Source of the DNA: JBDHTQ01 sp039808765
Lineage (GTDB): Bacteria > Pseudomonadota > Alphaproteobacteria > UBA2400
Reading direction: 5' to 3'
DNA: 64,000 bases
NCBI GenBank assembly: GCA_039808765.1
Contig: JBDHTQ010000006.1
Coordinates: 89,769 to 153,768, forward strand
Positions 63,801-64,000 of the stretch are shown here, piece by piece (positions within the stretch are counted from its first letter, which is position 1; every line of letters begins with the position of its first letter). The notes beneath the pieces were generated by a model. That model worked only from the letters and a program-made list of their open reading frames with translations, ran no database searches and was not told where the DNA came from. Position numbers and translations under genes: made by a program.

Positions 63801-64000
63801 ATCAAGCAATCAGCTGGTTAATTCATTAAACCTCAGCACCTTAAACGATGGAACACTGAGCTTATCTGTGGTCTTAACAGATAGCTTGGGCAATGCTGCC
63901 ACGGCAGTGACCGATACGGTTGTTAAAGATGCGACAGCACCATCGGGCCAAAGTGTTGTGTTTACGACAGACCCTGTGAGTAGCACCAATGTTACGGCGG
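60883..64000 (+). CDS. Inverse autotransporter adhesin with FecR-like domain and Ig-like repeats (partial, runs off window)
   Basis: Open from ATG 60883 to the window edge, at least 1039 codons. Signal peptide (about 1-25). Residues about 180-390 are an intimin/invasin-type beta-barrel (FIFNQTS, GANIFFDRTL, ANRYLPLSDW, ERAMPGWDVRLDARL, MTFNYRFGD). About 435-555 looks FecR-like (AIVRLGFKDGAFLTI, TVPGGVITLLGTDIDVV, RVRDGDIVI). About 605-705 is a cadherin/SwmB-type module (KIRLHFNEAVQAQGGIPRL). From about 720, Ig-like repeats of 99 aa follow. There is no LysM domain in the visible part. Barrel first, passenger after, so type Ve secretion. Confidence 0.88.
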   Translation, partial: MRKLSLITILILVFCAHNTANADGVDMAKTVDPQLQEILQKTHEPIESSTENRIETHLNALFGNLERIGSAYNAEGGGGAVRAALSSVCDYASSQLTQLVNPAQNYLLDAVSSHNDGEEAPSQPIFSRLAQEGGQNTLTYASSACYSLVNGSELSSGSGFNAQTIKQTALLAMAQAGMQELKKTKLPFISKLEATVGFDDGKPYISALAVQPLWEDKKLGRFIFNQTSIVPHDGDLNFNTGFAVRQLFKNDTLLLGANIFFDRTLDQGHSRMSVGVDAETVNFGFSANRYLPLSDWKSLDTYYEERAMPGWDVRLDARLADYPSWNGFLRGYKWQAYGRENKSICGVETGLEWTPIPALTFTGAINQERGSSLDARIAMTFNYRFGDKLGNQDTPMRVNSKSVADRVYRRVERDNIVRVEKRRKLSTQLGVLETIGSNTVSDFDGTRRVTLGTPVLMPATVTVANSLGAIVRLGFKDGAFLTIAQGSSISIDPSHIRLLSAGAIQYVSGSVTRTVTVPGGVITLLGTDIDVVSNGTTTTTRVRDGDIVIQGNVAGELSAGVGEMGEIVSGVVNGVAEGSPTYEAHEAAIVNKVSWVGAEIAGTKVAPYVTEAPSVAEERLSIGQVIKIRLHFNEAVQAQGGIPRLLITIGGQSRYADFVGGGNTTDLLFGYTIQNSDSGLNSFVVENVELNGATISGNNKEAIIAIVPSTITLSANINDTTPPSGYVAAFTTIPITQANDNAVGFQITNAEVGSTYTYTLHDSGSHTLTATGMVNTSTVTVSGLNLTSFNDGTITLSVTLKDDSNNVGSIATTTTTKDTLAPSGYSTVFVSDPITLSNQTAVAFNINNAEIGAAYAYTISDAASNTVAGTGMIGASTHPVSGVNVSTLNNGTLTLSVRLTDGVGNLGAAVTDTVLKDTNVPSGHSVAFTTDPVDSANVNAAAFRISNGEIGAAFSYTISDPASHAVTGTGNITSSNQLVNSLNLSTLNDGTLSLSVVLTDSLGNAATAVTDTVVKDATAPSGQSVVFTTDPVSSTNVTA
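63049..64000 (+). repeat. Tandem 297-bp (99-codon) Ig-like repeats in the adhesin
   Basis: The motif PSG, followed by a variable tri- to tetrapeptide and an aromatic/hydrophobic residue, recurs with the P codon at 63049, 63346, 63643 and 63940, exactly 297 bp apart. Each unit contains a TLN-type DGTL-SLSV strand and a T-T-K-D linker. At least three full units are visible, and the array continues past the window. Confidence 0.9.

Noticed and set aside
63049..64000. Regular 297-bp repeats considered as a CRISPR or satellite array
   Set aside because: The repeats are in frame with one long open reading frame, diverge at synonymous positions, and encode Ig-like domains. No short direct repeats with unique spacers were seen anywhere in the window.

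Overview
The window is a stretch of chromosome from an alphaproteobacterium with moderate to low GC. The evidence for this is the oriC neighbourhood (hemE, hemH, hemJ and rho on one side of an origin and coaE and dnaQ on the other), the mnmG-rsmG-parA-parB block, a FzlA-type GST-like protein ending in the characteristic HYAVLDF tail, a RegB/RegA redox two-component pair, an AcvB/LpiA lipid-modification pair, an alphaproteobacterial ribbon-helix-helix protein, and a cluster of GANTC (CcrM-type) sites in the origin. The inverse-autotransporter adhesin and several divergent or degenerate genes suggest a deep-branching or host/protist-associated lineage, but the order cannot be fixed from this sequence alone.

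Layout. 1-3.1 kb: end of an aminoacyl-phosphatidylglycerol module (lpiA/mprF fragment, acvB), a SNase-related exported protein and a DJ-1/PfpI protein. 3.2-8.9 kb: respiration and redox (cydDC; Rieske, cytochrome b and a small protein that looks like a cytochrome c1 remnant). 8.9-18.4 kb: fzlA, LD-carboxypeptidase, NfeD/SPFH pair, SulP transporter, LpoA-like lipoprotein divergent from rsmI-yraN, and a DEDDh exonuclease. 18.5-20.6 kb: two tRNAs, a GNAT protein and an unknown protein. 20.7-33.8 kb: replication-origin region with mnmG, rsmG (containing a parS-like site), parAB, a SMUG1-type uracil-DNA glycosylase, rho, hemJ-hemH-hemE, oriC, coaE, dnaQ, dienelactone hydrolase and mnmE. 34-41.9 kb: a phasin-like protein, tRNA-Arg, a twice-frameshifted J-domain gene, an RHH regulator, ssb coupled to an alarmone-hydrolase-like gene, a DapE homologue missing catalytic residues next to a membrane protein, and a PAS-GGDEF protein. 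42-47 kb: ugd and a polyprenyl-phosphate sugar transferase (polysaccharide), then three unrecognised genes. 47.2-52.6 kb: the ffh-rpsP-rimM-trmD-rplS operon, interrupted by a Nudix hydrolase gene and an unknown basic protein. 52.8-64 kb: two tandem MFS paralogues, the SCOT CoA-transferase pair, regBA, a GT87-type membrane protein, LolA, and a giant inverse-autotransporter adhesin that runs off the right edge.

Genes to the left of oriC (rho-hem) run leftward and those to the right (coaE, dnaQ, mnmE) run rightward, as expected for a bidirectional origin at about 30.0-30.3 kb. A dispersed element of about 100 bp occurs at least three times (12.3, 25.1 and 52.6 kb).

The observations most worth checking are the cytochrome c1-less bc1 operon with a remnant-like third gene, the J-domain gene broken at two A7 tracts that would both be repaired by the same single-base change, the DapE-like pseudoenzyme, the IAT-barrel plus FecR-like plus Ig-repeat adhesin, and the GANTC-rich origin with a separate parS-like site inside rsmG.
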